Assembly (NCBI GenBank): GCA_017410265.1
Contig: JAFQRC010000002.1
Location: 1-64,000, forward strand
Length of the DNA: 64,000 nucleotides
From: Ruminococcus sp.
GTDB taxonomy: Bacteria; Bacillota; Clostridia; Oscillospirales; Acutalibacteraceae
Direction of reading: 5' to 3'
The notes beneath the pieces were generated by a model that saw only the letters and a list, made by a program, of their open reading frames with translations, was not told the origin of the DNA and did not search any database. The position numbers and the translations under genes were made by a program. This document shows, in pieces, positions 6,826 to 18,016 of this stretch (the first letter of the stretch is position 1; each line of letters begins with the position of its first letter).

Positions 6826-8640
6826 CTGGAGTCTGGTTGCGTCCATCACAGTAACATCGCCGTGTCCATCTAAATCACAGGTGTAAATCTGCGCTTCGTT
6901 GAGATTAATAAGGTCTGCTAGATACTGTTGCATCATAGTAGCGTCAACTATAGTGACCTTGCCGTCCATATTGACATCACCTCTGGGCTCTATCTTATCG
7001 TAGACAAACACATCGTACTTCAGCTCTTTTTCCATATATGTAAATGTAACTTCATATGTACCACCTCTTGTTATAGTCAGCCACTCTATGTCATAACGAT
7101 ATCCATCAAGTGTTAACTCATTCTCCACATCCTTATCTGTCAGCTCTTTTGTTGTACCGTCTTTGAAGTGTACTGTGAAAGAAAGACCTGTTAAATCATC
7201 AGCGTGGAAATGGTACTTGCCTTCTACAACTCCGCCGTAAGCTCCTCTGCCGTATACATACTCTCTTGTTGGCGCACTATTGAGCGTGAGCTTTTCGACA
7301 GGATTTTCTACGACATTTGCGTAGATTATCGTTTCTGCACCATAATACTCAACATAAATCGGGTTTTTGCCAAAGCTCCACACTTCAAAAGGTTCATAGT
7401 TTTTGAGTTGTTTGTCGTAATAGGTAAACTTTCTATCGTCAACTTCGTCAAAGATACTCGCAATTTCTTCGCTACCATCTTTGTAATTTATCTTCATCAA
7501 AGTATCTTCTGGCATCTTGTAACGGTAAATGAAATCAAATTCATCTGAGAAGCGACCATAATCTCTATAACCTGAGATATTTTCGTACAGCTCTATTTCT
7601 GTCATTGAGTACAGCTCGATGCTCTCCACAGGATTCTCCACAATACTTAAATCAAACTGATTACAGGAAAATCCCGCGAGGATATAGACATAATATCCGC
7701 CATTTTCATAAGCATATGGTGCGAGCTCAACCGTCGTACCGATTATCTCTTCATCATACTCCCAGTTAAGAGTTGTTCCATCACTATATGTAAATTTCAG
7801 TTTCAGTCCGCTGTAGTCAATCATATCTTCGACAAAGCCTTCGTAGTAGGTCATCTTTGTCGGATACTCCACAATTTCGGTGTCAACGATAACTTCAGTC
7901 TTTTTCACAGAAATACTGTATCCGAAATCAATAACATAAAAAACTTCTGATACTTCCAAATAGTATGTTTTGTCTTTTTCAAGGTAAGCGGAAAGCGAGA
8001 AATTTCTACCCTCTCCGCTGTCGTCGTCCTTATCAATCAGATTCCACTGTGAGTCGTATAAATACGCGTGCGGATTTTCTGCCTCGTAGTCGTTGTTTTC
8101 ACAATAAAACGCATAGTATCCGCTCTCTTTTGGAGTGAAAGAAAAGTATTTATACTGCGAATCCATAGTTTCACTGGATGCGCTGTAGCTTTGAGAAAGC
8201 TCCATTTCTATCATTCCTTCTGCTGACAGCTTTGTTAAGCCGACAACAAAATATGCATCATATTCAAAGTAAGCGGACACTTCAAAATAATAGCGTTTTT
8301 CCGCCTGAAGCTCTACAATACAGCTGAAGTTATTGTCTATGCCACCGTCGTCATCATAGGCGATTTCTTCTCCGTACTCATTGTAACAACGCACAAAGGT
8401 GTCCTCATAGCTATTTGAATATATCCTGTATTTTCCGCTTTCCTCGGGATAGAACATCAATCTCACATAAGCATCGTCTTCATAAAGATGTATGTTCTCT
8501 GAATCATCAAGAAATATTGAAGAATAATCTCCAAATTCCAACGGGTCTACAATCGGCATATCATAAGCCGAAAAGCCAGCACTTGGGATAACACTCAAAA
8601 GCATTACAACGCACAGCATAACAGCCAGTAATTTTTTCAT
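6793..8640 (-). CDS. Secreted PPC/Ig-like repeat protein with C-terminal dockerin (3)
   Basis: A 615-residue paralogue built like the first: signal peptide (about 1-24), two PPC-like domains (about 25-240, with YDDDGG and KDDDSG acidic turns), three Big_3-like Ig repeats (about 245-550, with YSDGTT, YKDGSE and FKDGTT turns) and a dockerin (about 553-615). The first dockerin loop is DVNMDGKVTIVDAT. The second, DLDGHGDVTVMDAT, is less canonical. The protein is probably exported by Sec and held at the surface by a cohesin, possibly the one encoded at 1068-1766. No catalytic residues are recognised. The start follows a GGAGAT ribosome site. Confidence 0.85.
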   Translation of the reverse strand: MKKLLAVMLCVVMLLSVIPSAGFSAYDMPIVDPLEFGDYSSIFLDDSENIHLYEDDAYVRLMFYPEESGKYRIYSNSYEDTFVRCYNEYGEEIAYDDDGGIDNNFSCIVELQAEKRYYFEVSAYFEYDAYFVVGLTKLSAEGMIEMELSQSYSASSETMDSQYKYFSFTPKESGYYAFYCENNDYEAENPHAYLYDSQWNLIDKDDDSGEGRNFSLSAYLEKDKTYYLEVSEVFYVIDFGYSISVKKTEVIVDTEIVEYPTKMTYYEGFVEDMIDYSGLKLKFTYSDGTTLNWEYDEEIIGTTVELAPYAYENGGYYVYILAGFSCNQFDLSIVENPVESIELYSMTEIELYENISGYRDYGRFSDEFDFIYRYKMPEDTLMKINYKDGSEEIASIFDEVDDRKFTYYDKQLKNYEPFEVWSFGKNPIYVEYYGAETIIYANVVENPVEKLTLNSAPTREYVYGRGAYGGVVEGKYHFHADDLTGLSFTVHFKDGTTKELTDKDVENELTLDGYRYDIEWLTITRGGTYEVTFTYMEKELKYDVFVYDKIEPRGDVNMDGKVTIVDATMMQQYLADLINLNEAQIYTCDLDGHGDVTVMDATRLQRHVAKIEAIL

Positions 8641-8739
8641 AAAATCATCTCCTGTGTTTTATTTATAAAATTATCCTTACATAAATAAAACAATTAAAAT
8701 GGTGATTTGGTTTCAGATTAATAAAATTTTTGTAAAAAA

Positions 8740-8769
8740 TTCACCCGCATCAGAATCGACACGGGTGAA
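8740..8769 (-). terminator. Intrinsic terminator of gltX-glnS
   Basis: The stem TTCACCCG/CGGGTGAA (8740-8747 with 8762-8769) is followed on the minus strand by TTTTTT. It lies just after the glnS stop. Confidence 0.85.
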
Positions 8770-8774
8770 AAATC

Positions 8775-10466
8775 TTATTTCTTGTTGAAGCCGTCTTTCA
8801 AAGAAACGCTACGGTTGAAAATAATATTGTCTTTCTTTGAGTCCTTATCAAGACAGAAATATCCCTGACGCATAAACTGGAAGTTCGCAGGAACACTGTA
8901 ATTCTCTATAGACTTTTCAGCCTTACAGCCTGTTTTCACAACAAGTGAGTCAGGATTCAAAAATTCAAGGAAATCTCTGTCGCCTGCTTCAGGGTCGCTG
9001 ACTGTAAAGAGGTTGTCGTAGAGATTCACTGTAGCGTCAACATAGTTTTTCGCATCTACCCAGTGGATAGTACCTCTGACCTTTCTGCCGTCAGGAGTGT
9101 TACCGCCCTTTGTAAGAGGGTCATACTCAGCGTAAACTGTGGTAACATTGCCGTTTTCGTCTTTCTCACAGCCAGTGCATTTTACGATATATGCTGACTT
9201 AAGACGAACTTCGTTACCTGGATACAATCTCTGGTATTTTTTAATCGGCTCTTCCATAAAGTCGTCACGCTCGATGTAGCACTCTCTGGAGAAAGTGATA
9301 GTGCGCTTGCCATCAGCTTCACAGTTTGGGTTATTTTCAACCTCAAACTCCTCAACCTTGCCCTCTTCATAGTTAGTGATAACGAGCTTGATAGGGTCGA
9401 GTACTACCATAACACGCTGAGCGGTTTCGTTTAAGTCTTCTCTTAAGCAGTGCTCCAAGAAGCCATACTCAACAGTAGAGTTAACTTTTGAAACGCCAAT
9501 TCTCTCACAGAAGTTGCGGATAGATTTAGGAGTGTAGCCTCGTCTTCTTAAACCACACAGTGTAGGCATTCTTGGGTCGTCCCAACCGCTGACATAGTTA
9601 TTCTCAACTAAAGCGCGGAGCTTACGCTTTGACATAACTGTGTTGTTGATACCAAGACGTGCAAACTCAATCTGACGCGGTTTAGCAGGAAGCGTTACAT
9701 TCTCGATTACCCAGTCGTAGAGAGGTCTGTGGTCTTCAAACTCAAGCGAACAAAGAGAGTGAGTAATACCCTCTAAAGCGTCCTCAATCGGATGAGCAAA
9801 GTCGTACATCGGGTAGATGCACCACTTGTCACCTGTGCGGTGGTGCCTGATTCTGTTGATACGGTAGATAACAGGGTCACGCATATTAAAGTTGCCCGAA
9901 GCTAAATCAATCTTAGCACGCAGTGTCATCTTACCGTCTTCGAACTCACCGTTTTTCATTCTAAGAAAGAGGTCTAAGCTCTCTTCAATAGGTCTGTCCC
10001 TGAACGGACTCTTAGCAGGAGTTGAGAGGTCACCTCTGTACTCTCTCATCTGCTCAGCGTTGAGCTCACAAACATAAGCCAAGCCCTTTTTGATAAGCTC
10101 AACTGCACCCTCGTACATCTGGTCAAAATACTGTGACGCGTAGTAAAATCTATCGTCCCAAGAAAATCCGAGCCAATTGATATCCTCTTTGATAGCGTCA
10201 ACATACTCGACATCTTCTTTGGTAGGGTTTGTGTCATCCATTCGAAGATTACACATACCGTTAAATTTCTCAGCAGTTCCAAAGTCGATGCAGATAGCCT
10301 TTGCGTGGCCTATGTGGAGATATCCGTTTGGCTCAGGAGGAAAACGGGTGTGCACCTTTTTACCGTAGTACTGTCCACCCTCTGCGATATCCTGAGAAAC
10401 AAAAGTATGGATAAAATTAGAGGAAGTTTCCTCTTTTTCAGTAATATTCTTGATTTCTTCTGTCAT
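8775..10466 (-). CDS. glnS: Glutaminyl-tRNA synthetase
   Basis: Charges tRNA-Gln directly with glutamine in the cytoplasm. The 563-residue protein has the class I signature [12 protein letters not shown] (HIGH at 51-54), the KMSKS equivalent VMSKRKL (about 272-278) and the two C-terminal anticodon-binding beta-barrels, giving the usual length for bacterial GlnRS (about 550). AAGAAGG lies 7 bases before the ATG. It follows gltX by 20 bases in a two-gene operon. Many Firmicutes lack GlnRS and make Gln-tRNA by amidation with GatCAB. GlnRS entered bacteria by transfer, so its presence is informative about lineage. Confidence 0.97.
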   Translation of the reverse strand: MTEEIKNITEKEETSSNFIHTFVSQDIAEGGQYYGKKVHTRFPPEPNGYLHIGHAKAICIDFGTAEKFNGMCNLRMDDTNPTKEDVEYVDAIKEDINWLGFSWDDRFYYASQYFDQMYEGAVELIKKGLAYVCELNAEQMREYRGDLSTPAKSPFRDRPIEESLDLFLRMKNGEFEDGKMTLRAKIDLASGNFNMRDPVIYRINRIRHHRTGDKWCIYPMYDFAHPIEDALEGITHSLCSLEFEDHRPLYDWVIENVTLPAKPRQIEFARLGINNTVMSKRKLRALVENNYVSGWDDPRMPTLCGLRRRGYTPKSIRNFCERIGVSKVNSTVEYGFLEHCLREDLNETAQRVMVVLDPIKLVITNYEEGKVEEFEVENNPNCEADGKRTITFSRECYIERDDFMEEPIKKYQRLYPGNEVRLKSAYIVKCTGCEKDENGNVTTVYAEYDPLTKGGNTPDGRKVRGTIHWVDAKNYVDATVNLYDNLFTVSDPEAGDRDFLEFLNPDSLVVKTGCKAEKSIENYSVPANFQFMRQGYFCLDKDSKKDNIIFNRSVSLKDGFNKK

Positions 10467-10486
10467 ATATAAACCTTCTTTTTGTA

Positions 10487-11935
10487 TTATGCTAGTTTAG
10501 TAAGACCGATTTCCATTCTTCTTAGTGACTCTTCTTTTCCTAAGATTTCTAAGATTTCGATAGCACCGCCCGGAGTAACCTGCTTTCCTGCTACAGCGAT
10601 TCGTGCAGGCCACATAACAGTACCGTTTTTAACCTCGAGTTCTGTCGCGAGATTAATCAGTGCATCGTGAATGGTATCGTGATTATATTCCTTTAGAGCT
10701 GAAATCTTATCGTAAACAGCCTTGAGCATAACAGGCGCATTCTCAAGATTTGTCTTGCTCTTTTTGTTTACAAACAGCTCTTTGTCATACTGTGGTAATT
10801 CGCTGAAAAAGTCGATAGTAGCTGGTATATCAGTGAGCTTTACTGTACGCTGTTGCAAAATAGACGCAAGCTTAATGCGGTCGAGCTCCTTGTCACCCAA
10901 AGCCTGAGTAAAGTAAGGGTCAGCAACTTTAGCAAATTCCTCAACACTCATTTTACGGATATATTCAGCGTTGAACCAATCGAGCTTATCATAGTCAAAT
11001 ACTGACGGAGATTTTGAGATACCTGAGATATCAAAAACCTTGCACAGCTCATCGAGTGTGAAAATTTCCTGATTATCCTTTGGACACCAGCCAAGAAGTG
11101 CGATGTAGTTGATGATAGCCTCTGGCAGATATCCTTCCTTGATTAAATCCTCAAAACCTGTTGAACCGTGGCGCTTACTAAGTTTTGAAACAGTGCCGTC
11201 ATCGTTCTTGCCGTTTATAAGTGGAAGATGAATGTATGTCGGAATTTCCCAACCAAACGCTTCGTAAAGCAAATTATACTTCGGAGTTGAAGAAAGGTAT
11301 TCACTACCTCTGACAACATGAGTGATACCCATAGTGTGGTCATCGATAACATTCGCAAAGTTATATGTCGGGTAGCCGTCAGCTTTAATCAGAATCTGGT
11401 CTTGAAGCTCTGAGTTATCAACAGTGATTTCACCAAAAACTGCGTCAACAAACTTTGTTTCACCTGTCACTGGCATTTTTTGTCTTATAACATAAGGAGT
11501 GCCCTCTTTTAAAAGGCGCTCAATTTCAGCCTGATCTAAATCACGACAATGTCTGTCATAACCACCGCCGACTGTTGAATTCTGGACTTCCTCAAGTCGC
11601 TCTTTAGTACAAAAACAGCGATACGCCTTGCCTTCTTTAACAAGCTGCTCTGCATATGGCAGATACATATCCTTACGCTCAGATTGAACATAAGGGCCAT
11701 ATTCACCGCCGACATCAGGACCTTCGTCGTGGATAAGACCTGCTGTCTTCATCGTGTTATAGATAACATCGACAGCGCCATCAACATAGCGCTCTCTGTC
11801 AGTGTCCTCAATTCTCAAAACAAATGTGCCGTCTAAAGATTTGGCAACCAGATATTCGTACAAAGCTGTACGCAGGTTACCAACGTGCATAAAACCTGTC
11901 GGTGACGGTGCAAATCTTGTTCTAACCTTGCTCAT
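10487..11935 (-). CDS. gltX: Glutamyl-tRNA synthetase
   Basis: Attaches glutamate to tRNA-Glu. The 482-residue protein carries [13 protein letters not shown] (HIGH-like motif at 17-20) and KLSKRHG (KMSKS-like, about 250), and has normal length. The internal ATG at 11935 is preferred over one two codons upstream because GGGAG then lies at 9 rather than 3 bases. It is first in the operon with glnS, so the two related synthetases are made together. With GlnRS present this enzyme may be discriminating (tRNA-Glu only), which the sequence alone does not settle. The leader is too short for a T-box. Confidence 0.97.
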   Translation of the reverse strand: MSKVRTRFAPSPTGFMHVGNLRTALYEYLVAKSLDGTFVLRIEDTDRERYVDGAVDVIYNTMKTAGLIHDEGPDVGGEYGPYVQSERKDMYLPYAEQLVKEGKAYRCFCTKERLEEVQNSTVGGGYDRHCRDLDQAEIERLLKEGTPYVIRQKMPVTGETKFVDAVFGEITVDNSELQDQILIKADGYPTYNFANVIDDHTMGITHVVRGSEYLSSTPKYNLLYEAFGWEIPTYIHLPLINGKNDDGTVSKLSKRHGSTGFEDLIKEGYLPEAIINYIALLGWCPKDNQEIFTLDELCKVFDISGISKSPSVFDYDKLDWFNAEYIRKMSVEEFAKVADPYFTQALGDKELDRIKLASILQQRTVKLTDIPATIDFFSELPQYDKELFVNKKSKTNLENAPVMLKAVYDKISALKEYNHDTIHDALINLATELEVKNGTVMWPARIAVAGKQVTPGGAIEILEILGKEESLRRMEIGLTKLA

Positions 11936-11968
11936 CGTCATATTCTCCCATCATAAAGAATTAGAGTT

Positions 11969-11997
11969 ATTATACCACCATATACATATTATTTCAA
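11969..11997 (-). promoter_or_regulatory. Promoter of gltX-glnS
   Basis: TTGAAA (11992-11997) and TATAAT (11969-11974) on the minus strand with a 17-base spacer. The -10 box is about 34 bases before the start, leaving a very short leader. Confidence 0.7.
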
Positions 11998-12012
11998 TTA
12001 TTTTACATAAAA

Positions 12013-12040
12013 AATCTGCAGAGATTTCTCCCTGCAGATT
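12013..12040 (-). terminator. Intrinsic terminator of secA
   Basis: The stem AATCTGCAG/CTGCAGATT with a 10-base loop is followed on the minus strand by TTTT. It lies about 20 bases past the secA stop. Confidence 0.8.
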
Positions 12041-12062
12041 AAAGTGTTTAGTATTTTAAATT

Positions 12063-14936
12063 TTACGCATCTCTGCCACAGCACTTCTTATACTTCTTGC
12101 CGCTACCACACGGACAAGGATCGTTTCTGCCTATCTTGTTTTTTCTGACTACGGTACGGTTAGTGCTCATTGTGCCGTCCCCCGCAGGTTCAACAGGCTT
12201 TGCGACCTGCTCGCGCTTTAAAGCAAGGGTCACAGCATTTGGTTTTTCCTGCTTCTCGCCAGTGCCTAGGATAACCTGATGCGCAGCTGCTGCCTTTTCT
12301 TCCATCTCTTTTCTTGCACGCTCAATCTCAGCTTGTCTTTTCTGAATTTCGAGCACACGCTTTGGAGCTACGAGCATGAGCTTTGCTGTATCCTGACGGA
12401 TAGACTCGATCATCTCATCAAACATATCAAAGCCCTCGAGTCTGTACTCAACAACAGGGTCACGCTGACCATAAGCACGCAGTCTGATACCCTGCTTTAG
12501 CTGGTCCATAGCATCAATATGCTCCATCCAGTAAGTATCAACACTCTTTAAGAGATATACTCTCTCCATCTCACGCATTGTGTTGTCATCAAAGAGAGCT
12601 TCGTTTTCCTCGTACATAGCCATAGCGCGGTCTGTGAGGATTTTCACGATATCAGCTTTATCTGTTTTCTCAAGCTCTTCAGTTGTGAAAGAAAACTTGT
12701 TATCGTCTGTAATCAGCCAGCCACGGTAAAACTCGTTAAGACCGTTTATGTTCCAACTATCCTTCTCCATATCCGAAGAAAGGTACATATTGACATTATT
12801 TACGATAGTATCCTCAACCATTTTGATAACGGTATCGTGGATATCCTCGCCGTTTAACACCTGATTACGCTGAGTGTATACGATTTCACGCTGTTTATTA
12901 AGCACATCGTCATAGTCAAGTACGCTCTTACGGATAGCAAAGTTACGGGATTCCACCTTCTGCTGTGAGCTTTCGATGATGTTTGAAAGCATACCGTTTT
13001 CAATCGGCATAGTTTCTTCAACATTAAGACGCTCGAGCATCATACCCATTCTGTCGCCACCGAAAATACGCATAAGATCATCTTCACATGATAGGAAGAA
13101 TCTGCTTTGACCCGGGTCACCCTGTCGTCCTGAACGACCTCGAAGCTGGTTATCAATACGACGGGATTCGTGACGCTCTGTACCGATGATGTAAAGACCG
13201 CCTGCCTGTCTTACTTTCTCAGCTTCAACGCTGATTTCAGCCTTGAATTTATCGTGATATTCTGTGTAAACTTTTCTGGCTTCTAAAATCTCTTTATCGT
13301 CAGTTTCAGCAAAAGATGTAGCTTCTTCAATCATTTCGTCTTCAAAGCCGTCTTTTCTCATCGCTGACTTTGCCATATATTCAGCGTTACCACCGAGCAC
13401 GATATCAGTACCACGGCCTGCCATATTGGTAGCGATAGTAACAGCACCTAATTTACCAGCCTGAGCGACAATCTGAGCTTCCTTTTCGTGGTGTTTAGCA
13501 TTAAGTACATTGTGTGCAACTCCGCTCTTTTTGAGCATTTTAGAAAGCACTTCTGACTTCTCGATTGAAATCGTACCGACCAGCACCGGCTGACCTTTTG
13601 CGTGAGCATCTTTGATTTCCTCAATGATAGCGAGGAACTTTCCGCGCTCTGTCTTAAAAATAGCGTCGGGGTGGTCAATTCTCTGAACATCTTTGTTTGT
13701 CGGAATTCCGACGACATCGAGCTTGTAAATCTGCTGGAACTCCTCTTCCTCAGTAAGCGCTGTACCCGTCATACCTGAGAGTTTTCCGTATAATCTGAAG
13801 AGGTTCTGGAAAGTGATAGTAGCTAAAGTTTTAGACTCATTTTCTACCTTTACACCCTCTTTGGCTTCAATCGCCTGGTGCAAGCCTTCGTTGTATCTTC
13901 TGCCATACATCAGTCGGCCTGTAAACTCGTCAACGATGATAACCTCACCGTCTTTGACGACATAATTAACCTCGTTTTTCATACAGCCGTATGCCTTGAT
14001 AGCCTGATTGATGTGATGAGCAACAGTGATATTATCTGGATCGGTGAGATTTTCAAGGTTAAAGAAATTCTCTGCCTTTTTCACACCGAGTTGAGTAAGA
14101 GTTGCACTCTTTGCTTTCTCGTCAACAACATAGTCGATGTTATTTTCGGCATAGAAAGACTCCATGTCCTCCTTATTGTCAATCTCAGTGAATACATGCT
14201 TTTTCATTGTGCGAGCAAGAGCATTAGCTCTCTCGTACAAGTCAGACGCCTTGTCGCCTCTACCCGAAATAATGAGCGGTGTTCTCGCTTCGTCGATAAG
14301 AATTGAGTCAACCTCGTCCACGATAGCAAAAGCGTGCTCACGCTGAACCTTCTGCTCTTTATAAACCACCATATTATCTCGAAGATAGTCAAAGCCCAGC
14401 TCGTTATTTGTGCCATATGTAATATCAGCATTGTACGCTTCTCTGCGCTGTTCATTATCTAGTCCGTGAACAATCAGACCAACAGAAAGTCCTAAATAGC
14501 GATAGAGCTTGCCCATCCACTCGGAGTCACGCTTTGCAAGATAGTCGTTGACTGTGACGATATGAACACCTTTTCCTGTGAGTGCATTGAGGTATGCAGG
14601 AAGTGTAGCAACCAGAGTTTTACCTTCACCTGTTTTCATTTCAGCGATTCTGCCCTGATGAAGCACGATACCACCAATAATCTGCACTCTAAAGTGCTTC
14701 ATACCAAGCACTCGTGATGACGCTTCTCTGCACACAGCAAAAGCATCAGGCAGAATATCGTCAGTAGTTTCGCCGTTACTTAGTCTTTCCTTTAATATAG
14801 CAGTCTGAGCTTTCAGCTCACTCTCGCTCATCTTAGCGTATTTACTTTCAAGCTCTAGCACCTTATCACAGATAGGGTAAATACGCTTTAGCTCACGCTT
14901 GCTGTAATCTCCGAAAAGCGATTTCAGAAAACCCAT
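12063..14936 (-). CDS. secA: Preprotein translocase ATPase SecA
   Basis: The motor of the Sec pathway, which pushes unfolded preproteins through SecYEG. From the chosen start the protein has 957 residues, with DEAD motor Walker A (MKTGEGKT, about 100-107), the [12 protein letters not shown] segment (about 210), helicase domain 2 with [10 protein letters not shown] (about 620), and a C-terminal SEC-C zinc tail ([13 protein letters not shown]) that contacts SecB or ribosomes. The ATG at 14936 follows AAAGGA at a good distance. Frame-open upstream codons are dismissed because SecA proteins begin like MGFLKSLFG. It is divergent from trkA. It would export the secreted dockerin and polysaccharide-locus proteins. 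Confidence 0.98.
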   Translation of the reverse strand: MGFLKSLFGDYSKRELKRIYPICDKVLELESKYAKMSESELKAQTAILKERLSNGETTDDILPDAFAVCREASSRVLGMKHFRVQIIGGIVLHQGRIAEMKTGEGKTLVATLPAYLNALTGKGVHIVTVNDYLAKRDSEWMGKLYRYLGLSVGLIVHGLDNEQRREAYNADITYGTNNELGFDYLRDNMVVYKEQKVQREHAFAIVDEVDSILIDEARTPLIISGRGDKASDLYERANALARTMKKHVFTEIDNKEDMESFYAENNIDYVVDEKAKSATLTQLGVKKAENFFNLENLTDPDNITVAHHINQAIKAYGCMKNEVNYVVKDGEVIIVDEFTGRLMYGRRYNEGLHQAIEAKEGVKVENESKTLATITFQNLFRLYGKLSGMTGTALTEEEEFQQIYKLDVVGIPTNKDVQRIDHPDAIFKTERGKFLAIIEEIKDAHAKGQPVLVGTISIEKSEVLSKMLKKSGVAHNVLNAKHHEKEAQIVAQAGKLGAVTIATNMAGRGTDIVLGGNAEYMAKSAMRKDGFEDEMIEEATSFAETDDKEILEARKVYTEYHDKFKAEISVEAEKVRQAGGLYIIGTERHESRRIDNQLRGRSGRQGDPGQSRFFLSCEDDLMRIFGGDRMGMMLERLNVEETMPIENGMLSNIIESSQQKVESRNFAIRKSVLDYDDVLNKQREIVYTQRNQVLNGEDIHDTVIKMVEDTIVNNVNMYLSSDMEKDSWNINGLNEFYRGWLITDDNKFSFTTEELEKTDKADIVKILTDRAMAMYEENEALFDDNTMREMERVYLLKSVDTYWMEHIDAMDQLKQGIRLRAYGQRDPVVEYRLEGFDMFDEMIESIRQDTAKLMLVAPKRVLEIQKRQAEIERARKEMEEKAAAAHQVILGTGEKQEKPNAVTLALKREQVAKPVEPAGDGTMSTNRTVVRKNKIGRNDPCPCGSGKKYKKCCGRDA

Positions 14937-15081
14937 TATAATCATTCCTTTCATTGTGGGGCACAGTAACATACAAACTATCCCATAATAATCTATATTA
15001 GTATAACACACCCTAAATAAAAAATAAAGAACATTCTGTAAACAGTAACATATAATACATTTATCGAATTTTGTAAATCTA

Positions 15082-15110
15082 TTGATTTTACAGATTCATT
15101 GTAGTAGAAT
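15082..15110 (+). promoter_or_regulatory. Promoter of trkA-trkH
   Basis: TTGATT (15082-15087) and TAGAAT (15105-15110) with a 17-base spacer, about 40 bases before the trkA start. Confidence 0.65.
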
Positions 15111-15148
15111 TGAGTTTATCAAATTTATCTGTTTTCGAGGTAATGAAT

Positions 15149-16504
15149 ATGGATATTATTATTGTAGGTAGCGGTAGAGTCGGCAGAACTATCGCCGAGC
15201 ACTTAAACACAGAAGCTCACAGCATCACTGTAATTGACGAAGATGTGCGTGCGCTTGAAAAGCTTTCTGATACTCAGAACATTATGACTATCGAGGGCAA
15301 CGGCGCAACGCTCAGCGTTTTAACGGAAGCAAATGTCTCTACATGTGACCTGCTCATAGCGGTAACTCCTACCGATGAACTTAATCTCTACACCTGCCTG
15401 ATTGCCAAAAGTGCAGGTGTTAAACGTACCATCGCTCGAGTGAGAAATCCTCTTTACACAAAGGACTTGCCTTTTGTCAAAGACGACTTGAAGCTTTCTC
15501 TCGCAATAAACCCCGAGCTTTTGTGCGCAAAAGAACTCACACGAATGCTCAAGTTCCCTGACGTAGAGAGTATGACTTCTTTTGCCAGAGGTCACATCGA
15601 CCTTATCAAAATCAAGGTTGAAAAGAATTCTTTGCTCGCGGGTAAGAAGGTTGCAAAAAGCTCCAATATATTAAAAGACGGTATTCATATCTGCACGGTT
15701 GAAAGAGGCGATGAGTGCTATATTCCAAACGGCGAATTTGTCATTGAAGAAGGCGACTTCATTTCTTTCACCGCTCCGTCCAAAGCTGCCGCAAAGATGC
15801 TCAAAAGTCTGGGCATTATTTCACGCAGACGCTCTGTTCTGCTGCTCGGAGGTTCAAGAACAGCCTTTTATCTTGCTCAGGACTTACTTGAAGCAGGAAT
15901 TGATGTTAAAATAATCGACAATGACAAAGAGCGTTGTTTTGAACTCAGCGAAACTCTTGATGACGCGTTGATTATATACGGCGACGCGATGGATCAGGAT
16001 TTACTTTTATCAGAAGGTATCGAGCATGTTGATGCTATCATTACGCTTATGAACACCGACGAAGAAAATCTTGTTTCCTCACTTTATGCTAAAAAGGTAA
16101 ACCCTAAAGCTAAGGTTATCACCGAAATCGGCAACCTTAAAATCAGCAGCATTTTTGAGAATCTTCCTCTCGATACTATGTTCAATCCCAAGCACATAGC
16201 CGGAAAATACATTATGAGATATATCAAGGCTATGCACAATTCTTTAAACAGTGAATTTGAAACAGTCCACTTTATCGCTGATGGAAAAGCCGTCGCTTTA
16301 GAGTTTAGAGTCAGAGAAAGCAGCCGTGTAACAGGCACTCCTCTGTCAAATCTCGACATAAAAGATGACCTTCAGATCGCTTGTATTACAAGGCAGGGTA
16401 GAATGATTGCCCCGAAAGGCTCAGACAGCATCGAAATTGGTGACAACGTTATCGTGGTCACTAAGCTTCAGGGACTTTCAAGCCTCGATGATATTCTGAG
16501 GTAA
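15149..16504 (+). CDS. trkA: Potassium uptake regulatory NAD-binding protein TrkA
   Basis: The cytoplasmic gating subunit of the Trk/Ktr potassium channel. The 451 residues form two RCK halves. The first begins MDIIIVGSGRVGR with the GxGxxG NAD-binding turn. The second Rossmann fold starts near SVLLLGGSRTA (about 230). TrkA-C lobes follow each (about 150-215 and 370-450). The ATG at 15149 follows GAGG by 8 bases; earlier in-frame codons lack a ribosome site. The trkH start is 4 bases after its stop. Two fused RCK units match TrkA rather than the single-RCK KtrA. Confidence 0.95.
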   Translation: MDIIIVGSGRVGRTIAEHLNTEAHSITVIDEDVRALEKLSDTQNIMTIEGNGATLSVLTEANVSTCDLLIAVTPTDELNLYTCLIAKSAGVKRTIARVRNPLYTKDLPFVKDDLKLSLAINPELLCAKELTRMLKFPDVESMTSFARGHIDLIKIKVEKNSLLAGKKVAKSSNILKDGIHICTVERGDECYIPNGEFVIEEGDFISFTAPSKAAAKMLKSLGIISRRRSVLLLGGSRTAFYLAQDLLEAGIDVKIIDNDKERCFELSETLDDALIIYGDAMDQDLLLSEGIEHVDAIITLMNTDEENLVSSLYAKKVNPKAKVITEIGNLKISSIFENLPLDTMFNPKHIAGKYIMRYIKAMHNSLNSEFETVHFIADGKAVALEFRVRESSRVTGTPLSNLDIKDDLQIACITRQGRMIAPKGSDSIEIGDNVIVVTKLQGLSSLDDILR

Positions 16505-16508
16505 CGCT

Positions 16509-17954
16509 ATGAACAAACGACTTATTTTCTACATTTTAGGTTGGGTTCTGCTAATTGAAGGTCTGAGCATGCAACTGAGCACTATAATCGGTTTGATTTA
16601 CAGAGAAAGCAGTTACAAATTTTTTCTCTTTATCGGGCTTGCGTTAATAGCAGTTGGCGGACTTATAGTCATCAAAAAGCCGAAAGACCCGACTATGCTT
16701 CTCAAAGACAGCTTTGCCGCTACAACCTTAAGCTGGATAGTTCTTTCTTTGGCTGGTGCCTTACCGTTGTTTTTCAGCAAAACTATTCCGAGTTTCGTAG
16801 ACGCTTTCTTTGAAACAGTTTCAGGCTTTACAACAACAGGTGCCACCATTCTCACCGATATAGAATCACTTGATAAATGTATGTTGTTCTGGCGTAGCTT
16901 TTCTCACTTCTTAGGCGGTATGGGAGTAGTAGTCTTCTTGCTTGCTATCATACCAAAGCTCGGCGGAAACAACTCCATAAACTTAATGAAAGCTGAGTCC
17001 ACCGGTCCGTCCGTCGGCAAGAGTATGCCGAAACTTAGAACCTATGCGGCACTTTTGTACGCTATATATATCGGTTTAACCGCTATAGAGTTCGTTCTTT
17101 TACTGCTCGGCGGTATGAATGTTTTTGACGCGCTCAATACAGCATTTGCCACTGCTGGCACAGGAGGATTCTCCACTTACAACTCCTCTATAGGTCACTT
17201 TGACAGCTATTATTTACAGACTGTTGTAGCTGTGTTTATGATGCTTTTCGGTGTGAATTTCTACATCTATATTCTCATATTAACTAAAAAGATCAAACAG
17301 ATATTCAAATCCGAGGAGCTTTGGCTTTATCTTATTATTGTGGCAGGCTCAACTATCGCTATTGCGGTAAACCTGCTAAGTTACTATGACACATTCAAAG
17401 AAGCACTACACCAGAGTTTCTTCTATGTCACTTCTATTCTTTCAAGCACAGGTTTTGCTATAACCGACACTAACCCGTGGCCGGCTTTCTCAGTCGCTCT
17501 GATTCTCATACTCACCTGTATCGGTGCTTGTGCAGGCTCAACAGGCGGTGGTTTCAAGGTTTCGAGAATAATCATATTGTTCAAGGAAATTAAAAAAGAA
17601 TTTCTGCTTATTGTTCATCCTCGAAATGTCTACACCGTAAAAGTAGACAAAAAGAAGGTTTCTCACGAAACTGCGCGCTCAGTCAGCGTCTATCTGACTA
17701 TCTATGTTTTTCTTGTTGTCATAACTACCGTTCTGATATCATTCAACGGCTTTGATTTCACCACTAACTTCACCAGTGTTCTGGCAACGATAAATAACAC
17801 AGGACCTGGTTTCTCGATGGTGGGCAGTGCAGGAAATTACTCACAGTTTTCAGTATTTTCAAAGCTTGTGTTCTGCTTCAATATGTTAGCCGGACGACTC
17901 GAGCTTTATCCGTTATTACTAATATTCATTCCTCAGGCTTGGAAGAAAAACTAA
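16509..17954 (+). CDS. trkH: Potassium uptake membrane protein TrkH
   Basis: The ion-conducting subunit, 481 residues, with about ten membrane segments. The selectivity-filter glycines of the repeated M1-P-M2 units are visible as TVSGFTTTGAT (about 101-111), ATAGTGGFSTY (about 215-225), SSTGFAITDTN (about 316) and NNTGPGFSMVG (about 430). This is the normal layout for TrkH/KtrB. It takes up K+ with TrkA as gate, and the two genes form a tight operon ended by a strong hairpin. Confidence 0.95.
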   Translation: MNKRLIFYILGWVLLIEGLSMQLSTIIGLIYRESSYKFFLFIGLALIAVGGLIVIKKPKDPTMLLKDSFAATTLSWIVLSLAGALPLFFSKTIPSFVDAFFETVSGFTTTGATILTDIESLDKCMLFWRSFSHFLGGMGVVVFLLAIIPKLGGNNSINLMKAESTGPSVGKSMPKLRTYAALLYAIYIGLTAIEFVLLLLGGMNVFDALNTAFATAGTGGFSTYNSSIGHFDSYYLQTVVAVFMMLFGVNFYIYILILTKKIKQIFKSEELWLYLIIVAGSTIAIAVNLLSYYDTFKEALHQSFFYVTSILSSTGFAITDTNPWPAFSVALILILTCIGACAGSTGGGFKVSRIIILFKEIKKEFLLIVHPRNVYTVKVDKKKVSHETARSVSVYLTIYVFLVVITTVLISFNGFDFTTNFTSVLATINNTGPGFSMVGSAGNYSQFSVFSKLVFCFNMLAGRLELYPLLLIFIPQAWKKN

Positions 17955-17967
17955 ATATAAAACACTA

Positions 17968-17995
17968 AGGGCTGACCTTCCGGTCAGCCCTTTTT
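17968..17995 (+). terminator. Terminator between trkH and the converging PBP gene
   Basis: A perfect 10-bp stem (AGGGCTGACC/GGTCAGCCCT) with a TTCC loop is followed by TTTT. It lies between convergent genes and may also slow transcription from the minus strand. Confidence 0.9.
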
Positions 17996-18016
17996 ATGCT
18001 TATTACCATATTAAAT

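Noticed and set aside
2642..8640. Cellulosomal enzyme cluster
   Set aside because: Dockerins are clear but no glycoside hydrolase, esterase or carbohydrate-binding enzyme domain is recognisable in the three proteins.
11936..12000. Possible T-box leader before gltX
   Set aside because: The promoter is about 34 bases from the start, leaving no room for T-box stems.
13878..14306. Open frame of 142 codons on the plus strand
   Set aside because: It lies wholly inside secA on the other strand, has no ribosome site or recognisable family, and secA is certain.
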